The notes beneath the pieces were generated by a model. The model searched no databases. It worked only from the letters and a program-made list of their open reading frames with translations, and was not told where the DNA came from. From Alphaproteobacteria bacterium (GTDB lineage Bacteria; Pseudomonadota; Alphaproteobacteria; Micavibrionales; Micavibrionaceae), in assembly GCA_030426925.1 (NCBI GenBank), contig JAUHXT010000018.1:1-33454 (forward strand): a DNA stretch of 33,454 nt, given 5' to 3'. Positions 23,209-31,478 of the stretch are shown in pieces. Position 1 is the first letter of the stretch; each line of letters starts with the position of its first letter. The position numbers and the translations under genes are program-made.

Positions 23209-23802
23209 ATGAACTTGATTTTGATAGGCCCCCCGGGCGCTGGAAAAGGAACACAGGCCAAGATTCTGGAAGACAAATACGGTCTGAAACAGCTGTCCAC
23301 CGGTGACATGCTGCGCGCGGAAGTTGCTTCCGGTTCCGACCTCGGTAAAAAAGCCAAGGACATCATGGACCGTGGAGACCTGGTCCCCGACGACCTGATC
23401 GTTGATATGATTGCATCCCGCATGGAAGCCGATGACTGCAAAAACGGCGTCATTTTTGATGGTTTCCCCCGTACGGTCGATCAGGCGCAGGCGCTGGATT
23501 CCATGCTGTCGGAAAAGGGCAACCCGCTGGCCGCCGTCATCCTGTTCGAAGTGGACGAAGAAGAGCTGGTTGGCCGCCTGAATACCCGCGTGGAACAGGC
23601 AAAAGCGGCCGGGCAGGAGGTGCGTGCGGATGATAACGAAGAAACCCTGCGTAACCGCCTGCAGGTCTACCGCAATCAGACAGCGCCCATCATTCCATAT
23701 TACGAAGCGGAGGATATGCTCTCCCGCGTGGATGGCATGGCTTCGATTGACGAAGTCTCGGCCTCCGTTGCCTCTATTCTGGATAAGGCCAAAGCAGCCT
23801 AA
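23209..23802 (+). CDS. adk: adenylate kinase (short-LID form)
   Basis: Converts ATP and AMP to two ADP. The P-loop is GPPGAGKGT at residues 7-15, AMP-binding residues lie in STGDMLR and DGFPRTVDQA, and the C-terminal core is present. With 197 residues it lacks the long LID with zinc cysteines seen in the 214-residue type; a short linker (RVEQAKAAGQEVRADDNEE) takes its place. secY-adk is a common pair. No terminator is visible after it. Confidence 0.98.
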   Translation: MNLILIGPPGAGKGTQAKILEDKYGLKQLSTGDMLRAEVASGSDLGKKAKDIMDRGDLVPDDLIVDMIASRMEADDCKNGVIFDGFPRTVDQAQALDSMLSEKGNPLAAVILFEVDEEELVGRLNTRVEQAKAAGQEVRADDNEETLRNRLQVYRNQTAPIIPYYEAEDMLSRVDGMASIDEVSASVASILDKAKAA

Positions 23803-23821
23803 AACATTGTAAAATAAAGCA

Positions 23822-23849
23822 TTGACAGGACCCGCATTATGCCTATAAT
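23822..23849 (+). promoter_or_regulatory. promoter with consensus hexamers for rpsM-rpsK-rpoA-rplQ
   Basis: TTGACA (23822-23827) and TATAAT (23844-23849) both match the sigma70 consensus exactly and are 16 bp apart. The predicted start is near 23856, giving a leader of about 150 nt to rpsM. The -10 box is buried in the dyad described separately. Confidence 0.9.
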
Positions 23850-23853
23850 GCGG
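23832..23853. promoter_or_regulatory. perfect 9-4-9 dyad overlapping the -10 box (candidate operator)
   Basis: CCGCATTAT (23832-23840) and ATAATGCGG (23845-23853) are perfect reverse complements separated by GCCT. The right arm contains five of the six bases of the -10 hexamer and the left arm lies in the spacer. A dimeric DNA-binding protein here would block polymerase. The binder is unknown. Confidence 0.6.
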
Positions 23854-24003
23854 CCATCTTAAGCCCCAAAGAGCATAAAACGCCTTATCTAAGGCACTGT
23901 TTTTCCAAGGCTTTTGTTTGGTTTACAAACCGGCGCAGTTAAGTCGACAAAACATGGCTGTTTTACGGTTTGGTTTGATATTAGATAAAAGGAGAGACCG
24001 TCA
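23854..24003 (+). promoter_or_regulatory. structured leader of the rpsM operon
   Basis: No ORF is seen. Two short perfect hairpins occur: GCCTT/AAGGC with loop ATCT near 23882-23895, followed by a T-run (a weak terminator-like shape), and GGTTT/AAACC near 23920-23931. AAAGGAGAG before the rpsM ATG is the ribosome-binding site. A role in autoregulation is possible, but the E. coli S4 pseudoknot cannot be recognised and rpsD is not in this operon. Confidence 0.4.
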
Positions 24004-24375
24004 ATGGCTCGTATTGCCGGGGTAAACGTTCCCGATAAGAAACGTGCAGTGATTGCACTGACATATATTCACGGAATTGGCCGCGCGAAAGCACGTCAAA
24101 TTCTGGATGCTTGTGGTATTGAACGCACAAAGCGCATGTTCGACCTGACAGAAGACGAACTGAACCAGATTCGTGCGGAAGTCGACACAGACAAATACAC
24201 AATCGAAGGGGACCTGCGCCGTGAAGTGTCCATGAACATCAAACGCCTGATGGACATGAAATGCTACCGTGGCCTGCGTCACCGTAACCGTCTGCCCGTC
24301 CGCGGTCAGAACACAAAGACAAATGCCCGTACCCGTAAAGGCCCGGCAAAACCGATCGCCGGTAAGAAGAAGTAA
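24004..24375 (+). CDS. rpsM: 30S ribosomal protein S13
   Basis: S13 bridges the 30S head to the 50S subunit and the P-site tRNA. It has 123 residues: [29 protein letters not shown] at the start and [25 protein letters not shown] at the end, with the usual basic tail. First gene of the alpha operon, with AAAGGAGAG upstream. Confidence 0.98.
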   Translation: MARIAGVNVPDKKRAVIALTYIHGIGRAKARQILDACGIERTKRMFDLTEDELNQIRAEVDTDKYTIEGDLRREVSMNIKRLMDMKCYRGLRHRNRLPVRGQNTKTNARTRKGPAKPIAGKKK

Positions 24376-24389
24376 GGAGGGTATGACCA

Positions 24390-24776
24390 ATGGCTAAAGC
24401 AATTCGTAAGAAAAAAGTTGTCCGTAAAAACATCACATCCGGTGTCGCGCACGTTGATTCATCATTCAACAACACGATGATCACGATTTCAGACGCACAA
24501 GGAAACGCCATTTCATGGTCTTCCGCTGGTATGATGGGTTTCAAAGGATCCCGTAAATCTACGCCGTACGCTGCGCAGGTTGCTGCGGAAGATGCAGGCC
24601 GCAAGGCACAGGAACACGGCATGAAGGAACTGGACGTACTGGTCAAAGGACCGGGCTCCGGACGTGAATCAGCCCTGCGTGCGTTGAGCTCAATCGGCTT
24701 CACAATCCGTAACATTAAAGACGTGACGCCAATCCCGCACAATGGTTGCCGTCCGCGCAAACGCCGCCGCGTATAA
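24390..24776 (+). CDS. rpsK: 30S ribosomal protein S11
   Basis: S11 lies on the platform near the E site. The 128 residues include [36 protein letters not shown] and the end [17 protein letters not shown] full Shine-Dalgarno sequence (AAGGAGGGT) precedes the ATG, stronger than those of its neighbours. Confidence 0.98.
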   Translation: MAKAIRKKKVVRKNITSGVAHVDSSFNNTMITISDAQGNAISWSSAGMMGFKGSRKSTPYAAQVAAEDAGRKAQEHGMKELDVLVKGPGSGRESALRALSSIGFTIRNIKDVTPIPHNGCRPRKRRRV

Positions 24777-24784
24777 TAATTATT

Positions 24785-24806
24785 TTAACCACCAGAGGCC
24801 GGTTAA
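24785..24806. repeat. inverted repeat between rpsK and rpoA
   Basis: TTAACC (24785-24790) and GGTTAA (24801-24806) can form a 6-bp stem with a 10-nt loop in the 60-bp gap. No T-run follows, so it is probably an mRNA hairpin or processing site rather than a terminator. Confidence 0.4.
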
Positions 24807-24836
24807 GACCCGGATGACGTGAAAGGAAAGAACTAG

Positions 24837-25856
24837 ATGATACAGAAAAACTGGCAGGAACTGATTAAACCATCCAAAGTTGATATTGCGTATGGTGCTC
24901 AGGAAACAATCGGCAAAATCGTTGCGGAACCTCTGGAGCGTGGCTTCGGTCTGACGCTTGGTAACGCGCTGCGCCGTATCCTTCTGTCGTCACTGCAGGG
25001 TGCTGCCGTAACAGCGATCCAGATTGATGGTGTTCAGCACGAATTTTCATCCATCGAAGGTGTGCGCGAAGACGTAACGGACATTGTCCTGAACGTGAAA
25101 GCCATTGCCGTTCGTATGCATGTTGAAGGTCCGAAGAAAATGCGCCTGGCTGCTGAAGGCCCGTGCGAAGTAACGGCCGGTATGATCGAAGCTGGCGCGG
25201 ACATCGAAATCATGAACCCTGAACTGGTGATCTGTACACTGGACAAGGGTGCGAAACTGAACATGGAAATGACAGTGAACACGGGTAAGGGGTACCGTCC
25301 GGCCTCACATAACCGTCCGGAAGAAGCCCCTGTTGGCCTGATCCCGGTCGACTCTGTGTTCTCACCGGTTCGTAAAGTCACATACGATGTGGAAGACACA
25401 CGTGTGGGTCAGATCACAGACTACGATAAATTGACACTGTCTGTTGAAACAAACGGCGTCGTCACACCCGAAGATGCAGTGGCCTTGGCCGCGCGTATTC
25501 TTCAGGATCAGCTTCAGGTCTTCGTCAACTTTGATGAGCCGGACGTGAAGGAAGAAAAAGAAGAAGGCGACGACCTGCCGTTCAACCGCAACCTGTTGCG
25601 CAAAGTGGACGAGCTGGAACTGTCTGTCCGTTCTGCCAACTGCCTGAAAAACGACAACATCGTTTACATTGGCGACCTGGTACAAAAGAGCGAGAACGAC
25701 ATGCTGCGTACACCGAACTTCGGTCGTAAGTCGCTGAACGAAATTAAGGAAGTTCTGGCGAACATGGGTCTGCACCTTGGTATGCAGGTCGAAGGATGGC
25801 CGCCGGAAAATATTGAAGATTTGGCGAAACGACTGGACGACCCGTTCAGCGCCTAA
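24837..25856 (+). CDS. rpoA: DNA-directed RNA polymerase subunit alpha
   Basis: Alpha dimer scaffolds RNA polymerase and its C-terminal domain binds UP elements and activators. The 339 residues hold the N-terminal domain ([29 protein letters not shown]; about residues 1-235), an acidic linker (KEEKEEGDD) and the C-terminal domain ([36 protein letters not shown]; about 255-325). The ATG follows GAAAGGAAAGAACTAG. Confidence 0.99.
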   Translation: MIQKNWQELIKPSKVDIAYGAQETIGKIVAEPLERGFGLTLGNALRRILLSSLQGAAVTAIQIDGVQHEFSSIEGVREDVTDIVLNVKAIAVRMHVEGPKKMRLAAEGPCEVTAGMIEAGADIEIMNPELVICTLDKGAKLNMEMTVNTGKGYRPASHNRPEEAPVGLIPVDSVFSPVRKVTYDVEDTRVGQITDYDKLTLSVETNGVVTPEDAVALAARILQDQLQVFVNFDEPDVKEEKEEGDDLPFNRNLLRKVDELELSVRSANCLKNDNIVYIGDLVQKSENDMLRTPNFGRKSLNEIKEVLANMGLHLGMQVEGWPPENIEDLAKRLDDPFSA

Positions 25857-25879
25857 ATTAAACGCGAGAGGATCAAGCC

Positions 25880-26344
25880 ATGAGACATGGTGTAAAACAA
25901 AGAAAACTGAACCGCACATCGGCCCATATGGAAGCGATGCTGTCCAACATGTCAGCGTCTCTGATCAAGCATGAGCAGATCACAACGACACTGCCGAAAG
26001 CCAAAGAGCTTCGTCCGTTCGTTGAAAAACTGATCACGCTGGGTAAGAAGGCAAAAGCCAGCCCGGATAAGGCTCTGGCAAACCGCCGCGTGGTTTTGTC
26101 CAAAATGCGCGATAAAACTCAGGCCGCGAAAATCTTTGACGTTCTGGCAGATCGGTACGCCGATCGTGATGGCGGTTACATCCGCATCATGAAGGCCGGT
26201 TTCCGTTATGGTGACAACGCGCCGATGGCCGTGATCGAACTGGTTGACCGTGACGAAGACGCAAAAGGTCAGGACAGCGGTCCGGTTTGGGACGACGAAG
26301 ACGAATTCGTAGAAGAAGAGCAAAAGGCAGTCGCCGCAGGCTAA
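25880..26344 (+). CDS. rplQ: 50S ribosomal protein L17
   Basis: L17 sits near the tunnel exit. The start [20 protein letters not shown] and the block [24 protein letters not shown] are the family signature. It has 154 residues, longer than the E. coli 127; the last 30 form an acidic tail ([11 protein letters not shown]) of a kind I recall in alphaproteobacterial L17. Last gene of the operon. Confidence 0.98.
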   Translation: MRHGVKQRKLNRTSAHMEAMLSNMSASLIKHEQITTTLPKAKELRPFVEKLITLGKKAKASPDKALANRRVVLSKMRDKTQAAKIFDVLADRYADRDGGYIRIMKAGFRYGDNAPMAVIELVDRDEDAKGQDSGPVWDDEDEFVEEEQKAVAAG

Positions 26345-26370
26345 TCTCAAAATAAAATAAAGAATTTATC

Positions 26371-26432
26371 TGTTCCCGGGCGGATGTCCGGGACGGGTAA
26401 GAAAGCGGGTTCACGGCGGGCCCGCTTTTTTT
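26371..26432 (+). terminator. hairpin plus intrinsic terminator after rplQ
   Basis: AAAGCGGG (26402-26409) pairs with CCCGCTTT (26421-26428), followed by T's to 26432, a standard terminator. A second hairpin precedes it (TCCCGG with CCGGGA, about 26372-26393). The remaining bases up to panB at 26550 hold nothing recognisable. Confidence 0.85.
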
Positions 26433-26549
26433 CTTGTTGCGATCTTTTCCTGTTCATTGCGTCATCGCATCGTTCGCCTATGTCTTATAGGCTTCACTCT
26501 TTATTCCTTGTGAATAGAAAAAGCTCTTTGCAAGGAAACACAAGGGGGA

Positions 26550-27359
26550 TTAAGCGGATTTTTTGCGCTGCTGGTAAACGAAATCGGCGGACGGGAAAGC
26601 GCGGGCGCGCACTTCTTCCGCATAGGTTTTGACGGCGTCTTCCATGATTGGTGACACATTGGCGTAAGGCTTCACAAACTTCGGCTTTCGCCCGTCCGTA
26701 ATCCCCATCATGTCCTCGGTGACCAGTATCTGCCCGTCGCATGCGGCGGACGCCCCGATCCCGATGGTCGGAACGGCAATAGCGGCAGTGATGGCGGCGG
26801 CCAGCGGCTCGCTCACGCCCTCAACCACAATAGCGAAGGCTCCGGCCTGTGCTATGGCGCGCGCATCGTCCATAATGGCTTCGGCTTCGGCATTATCATG
26901 GCCGCGGGATTTATAACCGCCCAGCGTATTCACTGCTTGCGGGCGCAGGCCAATATGCCCCATGACCGGCACGCCGCGCTGTGTCAGGAAGGCGACCGTT
27001 TCGGCCATTTCCACCCCGCCTTCCAGCTTGATGGCCTGGCAGCCGGTTTCTTTCATGATTTGCGCGCCGTTGGTAAACGCCTGCTCTGGCGATGCCTGGT
27101 ACGATCCGAACGGCATGTCCACGACCACCAGCGCATTCTGGGATGAGCGAACAACGGCCTGCCCGTGACGGATCATCATCGGCAAATCGGCGCCCAGCGT
27201 GTCGTCCATGCCGTACAGCACCATGGCCATGGAATCCCCCACCAGCATCAAATCGCAATGCTGGTCCAGTATTTGTGCCACCCGCGCCGTATACGCGGTC
27301 AGGCAGACGATGGGCGTTCCACCCTTGGCTTCGGCTATATTCAGGACTGTTTTACGCAT
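26550..27359 (-). CDS. panB: 3-methyl-2-oxobutanoate hydroxymethyltransferase (PanB)
   Basis: First committed step of pantothenate synthesis: ketopantoate from 2-oxoisovalerate and methylene-tetrahydrofolate. The start at 27359 gives 269 residues beginning [13 protein letters not shown], the family norm; in-frame ATGs at 27383 and 27419 add an unconserved hydrophobic leader. Metal and substrate residues fit the family: Asp42 (LVGDSM), Asp81 ([10 protein letters not shown]), Glu113 (KLEGG) and the catalytic Glu180 (VVEG). It is alone on its strand with no panC beside it. The ribosome-binding site is weak, so the exact start is less sure. Confidence 0.95.
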   Translation of the reverse strand: MRKTVLNIAEAKGGTPIVCLTAYTARVAQILDQHCDLMLVGDSMAMVLYGMDDTLGADLPMMIRHGQAVVRSSQNALVVVDMPFGSYQASPEQAFTNGAQIMKETGCQAIKLEGGVEMAETVAFLTQRGVPVMGHIGLRPQAVNTLGGYKSRGHDNAEAEAIMDDARAIAQAGAFAIVVEGVSEPLAAAITAAIAVPTIGIGASAACDGQILVTEDMMGITDGRKPKFVKPYANVSPIMEDAVKTYAEEVRARAFPSADFVYQQRKKSA

Positions 27360-27461
27360 GGGACAGGGATAGCCGGAACAGGACATAAGGGCAACAAAAA
27401 AGCTTACAATATTATACATAATAAGATAAATCGGTTCTGTGTCTTGATATAGGAGTTACAT
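27360..27461. promoter_or_regulatory. divergent intergenic region panB / orphan gene
   Basis: On the minus strand TATAAT occurs at 27416-27411, about 50 bp before the panB start, with a poor -35 box. The region is very AT-rich. On the plus strand ATAGGAG before 27462 is a good ribosome-binding site. Both promoters must lie in these 102 bp if the genes are expressed separately. Confidence 0.35.
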
Positions 27462-27950
27462 ATGTTTTGGACCCGTTTGGCCGCAGACATGGAATCTGAT
27501 GAGCTTTTTAACCACAGTAAGTCTAACATCCGCTGGGCATTCAGATTGGCTGCACAAGCCTTCGATTATGTTCTTCAAAATTCTACAGAGATATCACCAA
27601 TTGATAGACATGAATTTGGAGAACTGAGCCAATGGTTAAAAAATACGATCTCAACGGACGAGCGTTTATTAGAGTTTATGGCCGAAGGGTTGTCCATCAC
27701 AAAAGCATTCGATGAGGATACGATGGTGTCGGAAGAAGCCGAGTTTATTGAGGCCATTGAAAGAGACAAATTCCAGTATGTTAACAATTACGCGACATTT
27801 GCAGGCGAGCTGAATTATGCGATAACATATGCCAGCTATTTGGTTTTAAACAGACCAAAAATAGAATTGGAAAATGCTGATTATCTAAATCTTGGCGCTC
27901 TCAGACATATAATTAAAACCTATCGAGTGCCCTCAGTTCATATTCTTTAG
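27462..27950 (+). CDS. hypothetical protein, AT-rich orphan (162 aa)
   Basis: I do not recognise this protein. It begins MFWTRLAADMESDELF behind AGGAG at 8 bp. It has a mixed, acidic, helical-looking composition without signal peptide or membrane segment; residues 70-110 are especially acidic (EDTMVSEEAEFIEAIERD) and aromatic residues are frequent towards the end. GC is about 40% over the lines I counted by hand, against about half in the neighbours, and codons such as TTA, AGA and ATA are more frequent. This suggests recent acquisition or weak selection. Confidence 0.7.
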   Translation: MFWTRLAADMESDELFNHSKSNIRWAFRLAAQAFDYVLQNSTEISPIDRHEFGELSQWLKNTISTDERLLEFMAEGLSITKAFDEDTMVSEEAEFIEAIERDKFQYVNNYATFAGELNYAITYASYLVLNRPKIELENADYLNLGALRHIIKTYRVPSVHIL

Positions 27951-27980
27951 GTATATCCTCATTTCAGCCACATTTGCGTC

Positions 27981-28009
27981 TTGAATGTGCCGTGATCGCG
28001 CACTAGATT
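27981..28009 (+). promoter_or_regulatory. probable promoter of the HtrA-type protease gene
   Basis: TTGAAT (27981-27986) and TAGATT (28004-28009) are 17 bp apart. The predicted start is near 28016, only about 4 nt before the ATG at 28020, and no Shine-Dalgarno sequence is present (ATTTTTTATCGCT). The mRNA is therefore probably leaderless or nearly so. Confidence 0.5.
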
Positions 28010-28019
28010 TTTTATCGCT

Positions 28020-29438
28020 ATGACGACGCGTTTGATTCTACAGGTTTGTGCAGTATTTCTGATTGCCCTTGGGGCAACGGCTTTTGCGCAGCCGCGTGAA
28101 GCTCCGTCGTCAAGCGAACAGGTCATGTTGTCTTACGCACCCGTCGTCAAGCGCGTATCCCCGGCAGTTGTCAATATTTACACTAAGCGTGTTGTAACAC
28201 GATCTTACAGCCCGTTTATGAGCGATCCGTTCTTCGACCGCTTTTTTGGCGGGGGTATGGGAGGCTTGTCCCGCAAGCAGGTTGAGAATTCCCTTGGCTC
28301 CGGCGTGATCGTGGAATCCGACGGGCTGGTCGTCACAAACGCCCATGTGATTAAGGGCGCGCAGGAAATATCCGTCGTTCTGTCCGATGGCCGCGAATTT
28401 GATGCAAAATTGTCCTTGCTGGATGAACCGTCCGATCTGGCTGTCCTTCAGATGGAAACGGAAGGCGAGAAACTGCCATATGTATCGCTGCGCCCCAGTG
28501 AGACGCTGGAAGTTGGCGATATTGTCATAGCAATCGGCAACCCGTTCGGCGTAGGACAGACGGTAACCAGTGGTATTGTTTCCGCTCTGGCGCGCTCATC
28601 CCTGAACATCAATGATTTCAACTTCTTTATCCAGACCGACGCTGCGATTAACCCTGGAAATTCCGGCGGACCGCTGGTGGCGATGGACGGCCAGGTTGTG
28701 GGCATTAACAGCGCGATTTATTCCCGCGATGGCGGTTCACTGGGTATTGGCTTTGCCGTTCCATCAGAGATGGTGAATACCGTAATTGCCGCCGCAAAAA
28801 GCGGCCGCATGGGCGAACAGGGCGTTGTACGTCCGTGGATCGGCGTAACCGCACAGGCCGTGACCGCCGATATTGCCGACAGTCTGGGCCTGAATCGCCC
28901 CTCCGGCGTACTGATAGCAGATCTGCACGAAGTCAGCCCGGCAAAGAAAGCCGGGATAAAGGCCGGCGATGTGATTGTTGCCGTCAACGGCAAACAAGTC
29001 CGCGACCCGGCGGAAATGCGTTTCCGGCTGGCAACTGTCCCCCTGGGGGAGGCTGCTAATCTGGAATACTTACGCGAAGGCGAAAAGAAAACTGCCCTGA
29101 TGACAGCCATGGCCCCGCCGGAAATACCCGCCCGTGATGAACGTGTTCTGGAAGGGCCGCACCCATTAAACGGCGTACAGGTATCAAACATGAACCCGGC
29201 AGTGGCCGTAGAACTTGGTGTCGCCGATAAACATGGCGGCGTAGCGGTAATAGCGACAAATCCGCGAAGCTCCAGCTTCAGAGTTGTTCGACCGGGAGAT
29301 ATCATCCTGTCCGTCAACGAAGATGAGATAGAGGATGTAAAAGACCTGGAACGCGAAATGAAGCAGGGGGCTCGCAGGGATGGCTGGGCCTTGCTGATCG
29401 AACGTGCCGGCCGTAAGACACAGATCGTTATCCGCTAA
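28020..29438 (+). CDS. periplasmic HtrA/Do family serine protease
   Basis: Serine endopeptidase/chaperone of the DegP/DegQ/DegS type acting on misfolded envelope proteins. A signal peptide (LILQVCAVFLIALGATAFA, cleavage near residue 23) fixes the start. The trypsin-like domain has His109 (TNAHVI), Asp139 (SDLAVL) and Ser215 (GNSGGP). Two PDZ domains follow, at about 245-345 (PWIGVTAQAV) and about 370-470 (RPGDIILSVNEDEIED). It has 472 residues. The longer HtrA Q-linker loop is present but modest (YSPFMSDPFFDRFFGGG). Specific paralogue (DegP or DegQ) cannot be decided. The gene stands in its own unit. Confidence 0.95.
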   Translation: MTTRLILQVCAVFLIALGATAFAQPREAPSSSEQVMLSYAPVVKRVSPAVVNIYTKRVVTRSYSPFMSDPFFDRFFGGGMGGLSRKQVENSLGSGVIVESDGLVVTNAHVIKGAQEISVVLSDGREFDAKLSLLDEPSDLAVLQMETEGEKLPYVSLRPSETLEVGDIVIAIGNPFGVGQTVTSGIVSALARSSLNINDFNFFIQTDAAINPGNSGGPLVAMDGQVVGINSAIYSRDGGSLGIGFAVPSEMVNTVIAAAKSGRMGEQGVVRPWIGVTAQAVTADIADSLGLNRPSGVLIADLHEVSPAKKAGIKAGDVIVAVNGKQVRDPAEMRFRLATVPLGEAANLEYLREGEKKTALMTAMAPPEIPARDERVLEGPHPLNGVQVSNMNPAVAVELGVADKHGGVAVIATNPRSSSFRVVRPGDIILSVNEDEIEDVKDLEREMKQGARRDGWALLIERAGRKTQIVIR

Positions 29439-29493
29439 TCTGCTTTCTTTCCTGAAATCGACACGCTAAAATGTTCGTTTGTACGAGGACTAT

Positions 29494-30174
29494 ATGCACA
29501 AGACAAACGAACAACTGCCGAAAGCGTTATGGTTATGGATCCCTTTAGGGATGTTTATCTTCCAGGTTGTGGGGGAGAATTTCCTGTATCGCGATTATAT
29601 GGACTGGGTGGTTGCGGAAAACGGCCCGTATGAAACCCTGGAATTTTTGATACTGCTCGTGGCGCTAACTCTGGCAGTTTACACGCTGGTGCATATGGAT
29701 CGCTCAAACAAGCCCTTAACAGGTTGGATTGTCCTTGCGGCGCTGTGCTGTATATATGTGGCGGGCGAGGAGATAAGCTGGGGCCAGCATTTTCTGGATT
29801 GGACGACCCCCGAATTCTGGAGCACGATCAACGACCAGAATGAAACCAACCTTCACAACACCTCGTCATGGCTAGACCAGAAGCCGCGCCTGTTATTATC
29901 GGTCGGCGTTTATGTCGGCGGCCTGATTATCCCGTTCCTGCTGGAAAAGAAGCCGCTCCTGCTGCCTGAGCGTTTTGCAGTTATTTTCCCGACAAAGCAG
30001 TTCTTTATCTGCGCCGCTATCTGCCTGTTCGTCAAAATCGCCGATAAAGTCGGGGACGCGGTCGAATACTACATTTTCGGCCGGGGGGCGGAAAGCGAAG
30101 AACAGTTCTTGTTCTACTTTGTCTTTTTATATCTTCTTTTGATGAAAAAACGGCTCGTTCCTGCTAAACAGTAG
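29494..30174 (+). CDS. uncharacterised multi-pass membrane protein (226 aa)
   Basis: The ATG at 29494 follows GAGG at 8 bp; an upstream in-frame TTG is less likely. Five or six hydrophobic helices are visible (ALWLWIPLGMFIFQVV, LEFLILLVALTLAVYTLV, IVLAALCCIYVAGEE, LLLSVGVYVGGLIIPFLL, FICAAICLFVKIADKV, FLFYFVFLYLLL). Between helices 3 and 4 lies a striking polar stretch, GEEISWGQHF followed by NQNETNLHN-like residues, which I recall from uncharacterised bacterial membrane proteins. Charged Glu and His within the membrane region hint at an active site or ion site. It is followed after 2 bp by rarA. No function is claimed. Confidence 0.85.
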   Translation: MHKTNEQLPKALWLWIPLGMFIFQVVGENFLYRDYMDWVVAENGPYETLEFLILLVALTLAVYTLVHMDRSNKPLTGWIVLAALCCIYVAGEEISWGQHFLDWTTPEFWSTINDQNETNLHNTSSWLDQKPRLLLSVGVYVGGLIIPFLLEKKPLLLPERFAVIFPTKQFFICAAICLFVKIADKVGDAVEYYIFGRGAESEEQFLFYFVFLYLLLMKKRLVPAKQ

Positions 30175-30176
30175 GT

Positions 30177-31478
30177 ATGACAGCCAATTTGTTCCAAAGC
30201 GCCAATTTATCGGCAGATGCGCCGCGTCCGCTGGCCGACCGTCTGCGCCCGAAGGTGCTGGCTGATATCGTCGGGCAGGATCATCTGGTCGGCCCGGATG
30301 GCCCGATTGGGAAAATGGCCGCATCGGGCAAGCTTGCATCCATGATATTGTGGGGACCGCCCGGTTGTGGGAAAACCACACTGGCCAAAATACTGGCCGA
30401 CCATACCGACATGCATTTTGAAATGCTGTCCGCCATTTTTTCCGGCGTGGCGGATTTGCGTAAGACATTCGATGCCGCCCGCGCCAGACGCGAACAGGGC
30501 AAAGGAACATTGCTCTTTGTCGACGAAATCCACCGCTTCAATAAATCGCAGCAGGATGCGTTCCTGCCGGTGGTGGAGGACGGCACGATTACGCTCATTG
30601 GCGCAACGACTGAAAATCCCTCGTTCGAATTAAACGCCGCTTTGTTGTCGCGCTCCCAGGTATTCGTGCTGAAACGCCTCGACGAAACCGGGCTGGAAAG
30701 CTTGTTAAAAAGAGCGGAAGAGGAGATTGGCGCTGCCCTGCCGCTGGATGAAGAAGCGCGCGAAACATTAAAGGCGATGGCCGATGGCGATGGCCGTTAT
30801 GTCCTGACGCTGGCCGAACAGGTCTTTGCCCATGATGATGCGCTGGACCGGGAAGGCCTGATGGGCCTGCTGCAAAAACGTGCACCGCTCTACGATAAAA
30901 GCGATGACGGGCATTATAATTTAATAAGCGCGCTGCATAAAAGCGTGCGCGGCTCTGACCCCGATGCCGCGCTCTACTGGTTCGCGCGCATGCTGGCGGG
31001 CGGGGAAGACCCGCGCTATCTGGCACGGCGCATGATCCGTATGGCGTCCGAAGATATCGGTCTGGCCGACCCGCAGGCCTTGGCGGTGACATTGGCTGCA
31101 GCTGACGCCTATGAACGGCTTGGCTCGCCCGAAGGGGAACTGGCACTGGCGCAGGCACTCATCCACCTAGCGACGGCGCCGAAATCAAATGCCGCTTATA
31201 TGGCCTATAAAGCCGCCATGCGAACGGCGAAGGAAACGGGATCGCTGATGCCGCCTATACATATTCTGAACGCCCCGACAAAATTGATGAAGGAACAGGA
31301 TTATGGCGATGGCTACATTTATGACCATGACACGCCCGAAGGATTTTCCGGGCAGGATTATTTCCCCGAAGAAATGGGCCGCGTGGAATTTTACGATCCG
31401 CCTGAACGCGGTTTTGAACGGGATATCAGAAAACGTCTGGAATACTGGTCAAAGTTGCGGGGCAGGAATACGCAATAA
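30177..31478 (+). CDS. rarA: replication-associated recombination protein A (RarA/MgsA ATPase)
   Basis: AAA+ ATPase related to clamp loaders and RuvB that acts at stalled replication forks. Walker A is GPPGCGKTT at 60-68, Walker B is LLFVDEIHRF with Asp116 and Glu117, and sensor 1 lies in IGATTENPSFELNAALLSR. The C-terminal tetramerisation region includes KSVRGSDPDAALYWFARMLAGGEDPRYLARR and the end PDGDGYIYDHD-like block. It has 433 residues, normal. The start is 2 bp after the membrane gene, so translation is probably coupled. The last 30 bp overlap the convergent regulator gene. Confidence 0.97.
   Translation: MTANLFQSANLSADAPRPLADRLRPKVLADIVGQDHLVGPDGPIGKMAASGKLASMILWGPPGCGKTTLAKILADHTDMHFEMLSAIFSGVADLRKTFDAARARREQGKGTLLFVDEIHRFNKSQQDAFLPVVEDGTITLIGATTENPSFELNAALLSRSQVFVLKRLDETGLESLLKRAEEEIGAALPLDEEARETLKAMADGDGRYVLTLAEQVFAHDDALDREGLMGLLQKRAPLYDKSDDGHYNLISALHKSVRGSDPDAALYWFARMLAGGEDPRYLARRMIRMASEDIGLADPQALAVTLAAADAYERLGSPEGELALAQALIHLATAPKSNAAYMAYKAAMRTAKETGSLMPPIHILNAPTKLMKEQDYGDGYIYDHDTPEGFSGQDYFPEEMGRVEFYDPPERGFERDIRKRLEYWSKLRGRNTQ

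Noticed and set aside
23854-24003. E. coli-type S4 pseudoknot in the rpsM leader
   Set aside because: No matching pseudoknot could be drawn and rpsD is absent from the operon.
27360-27419. PanB start at 27419 or 27383
   Set aside because: The extra residues are not part of the family and a TATAAT box at 27411-27416 would lie inside the longer reading frame.
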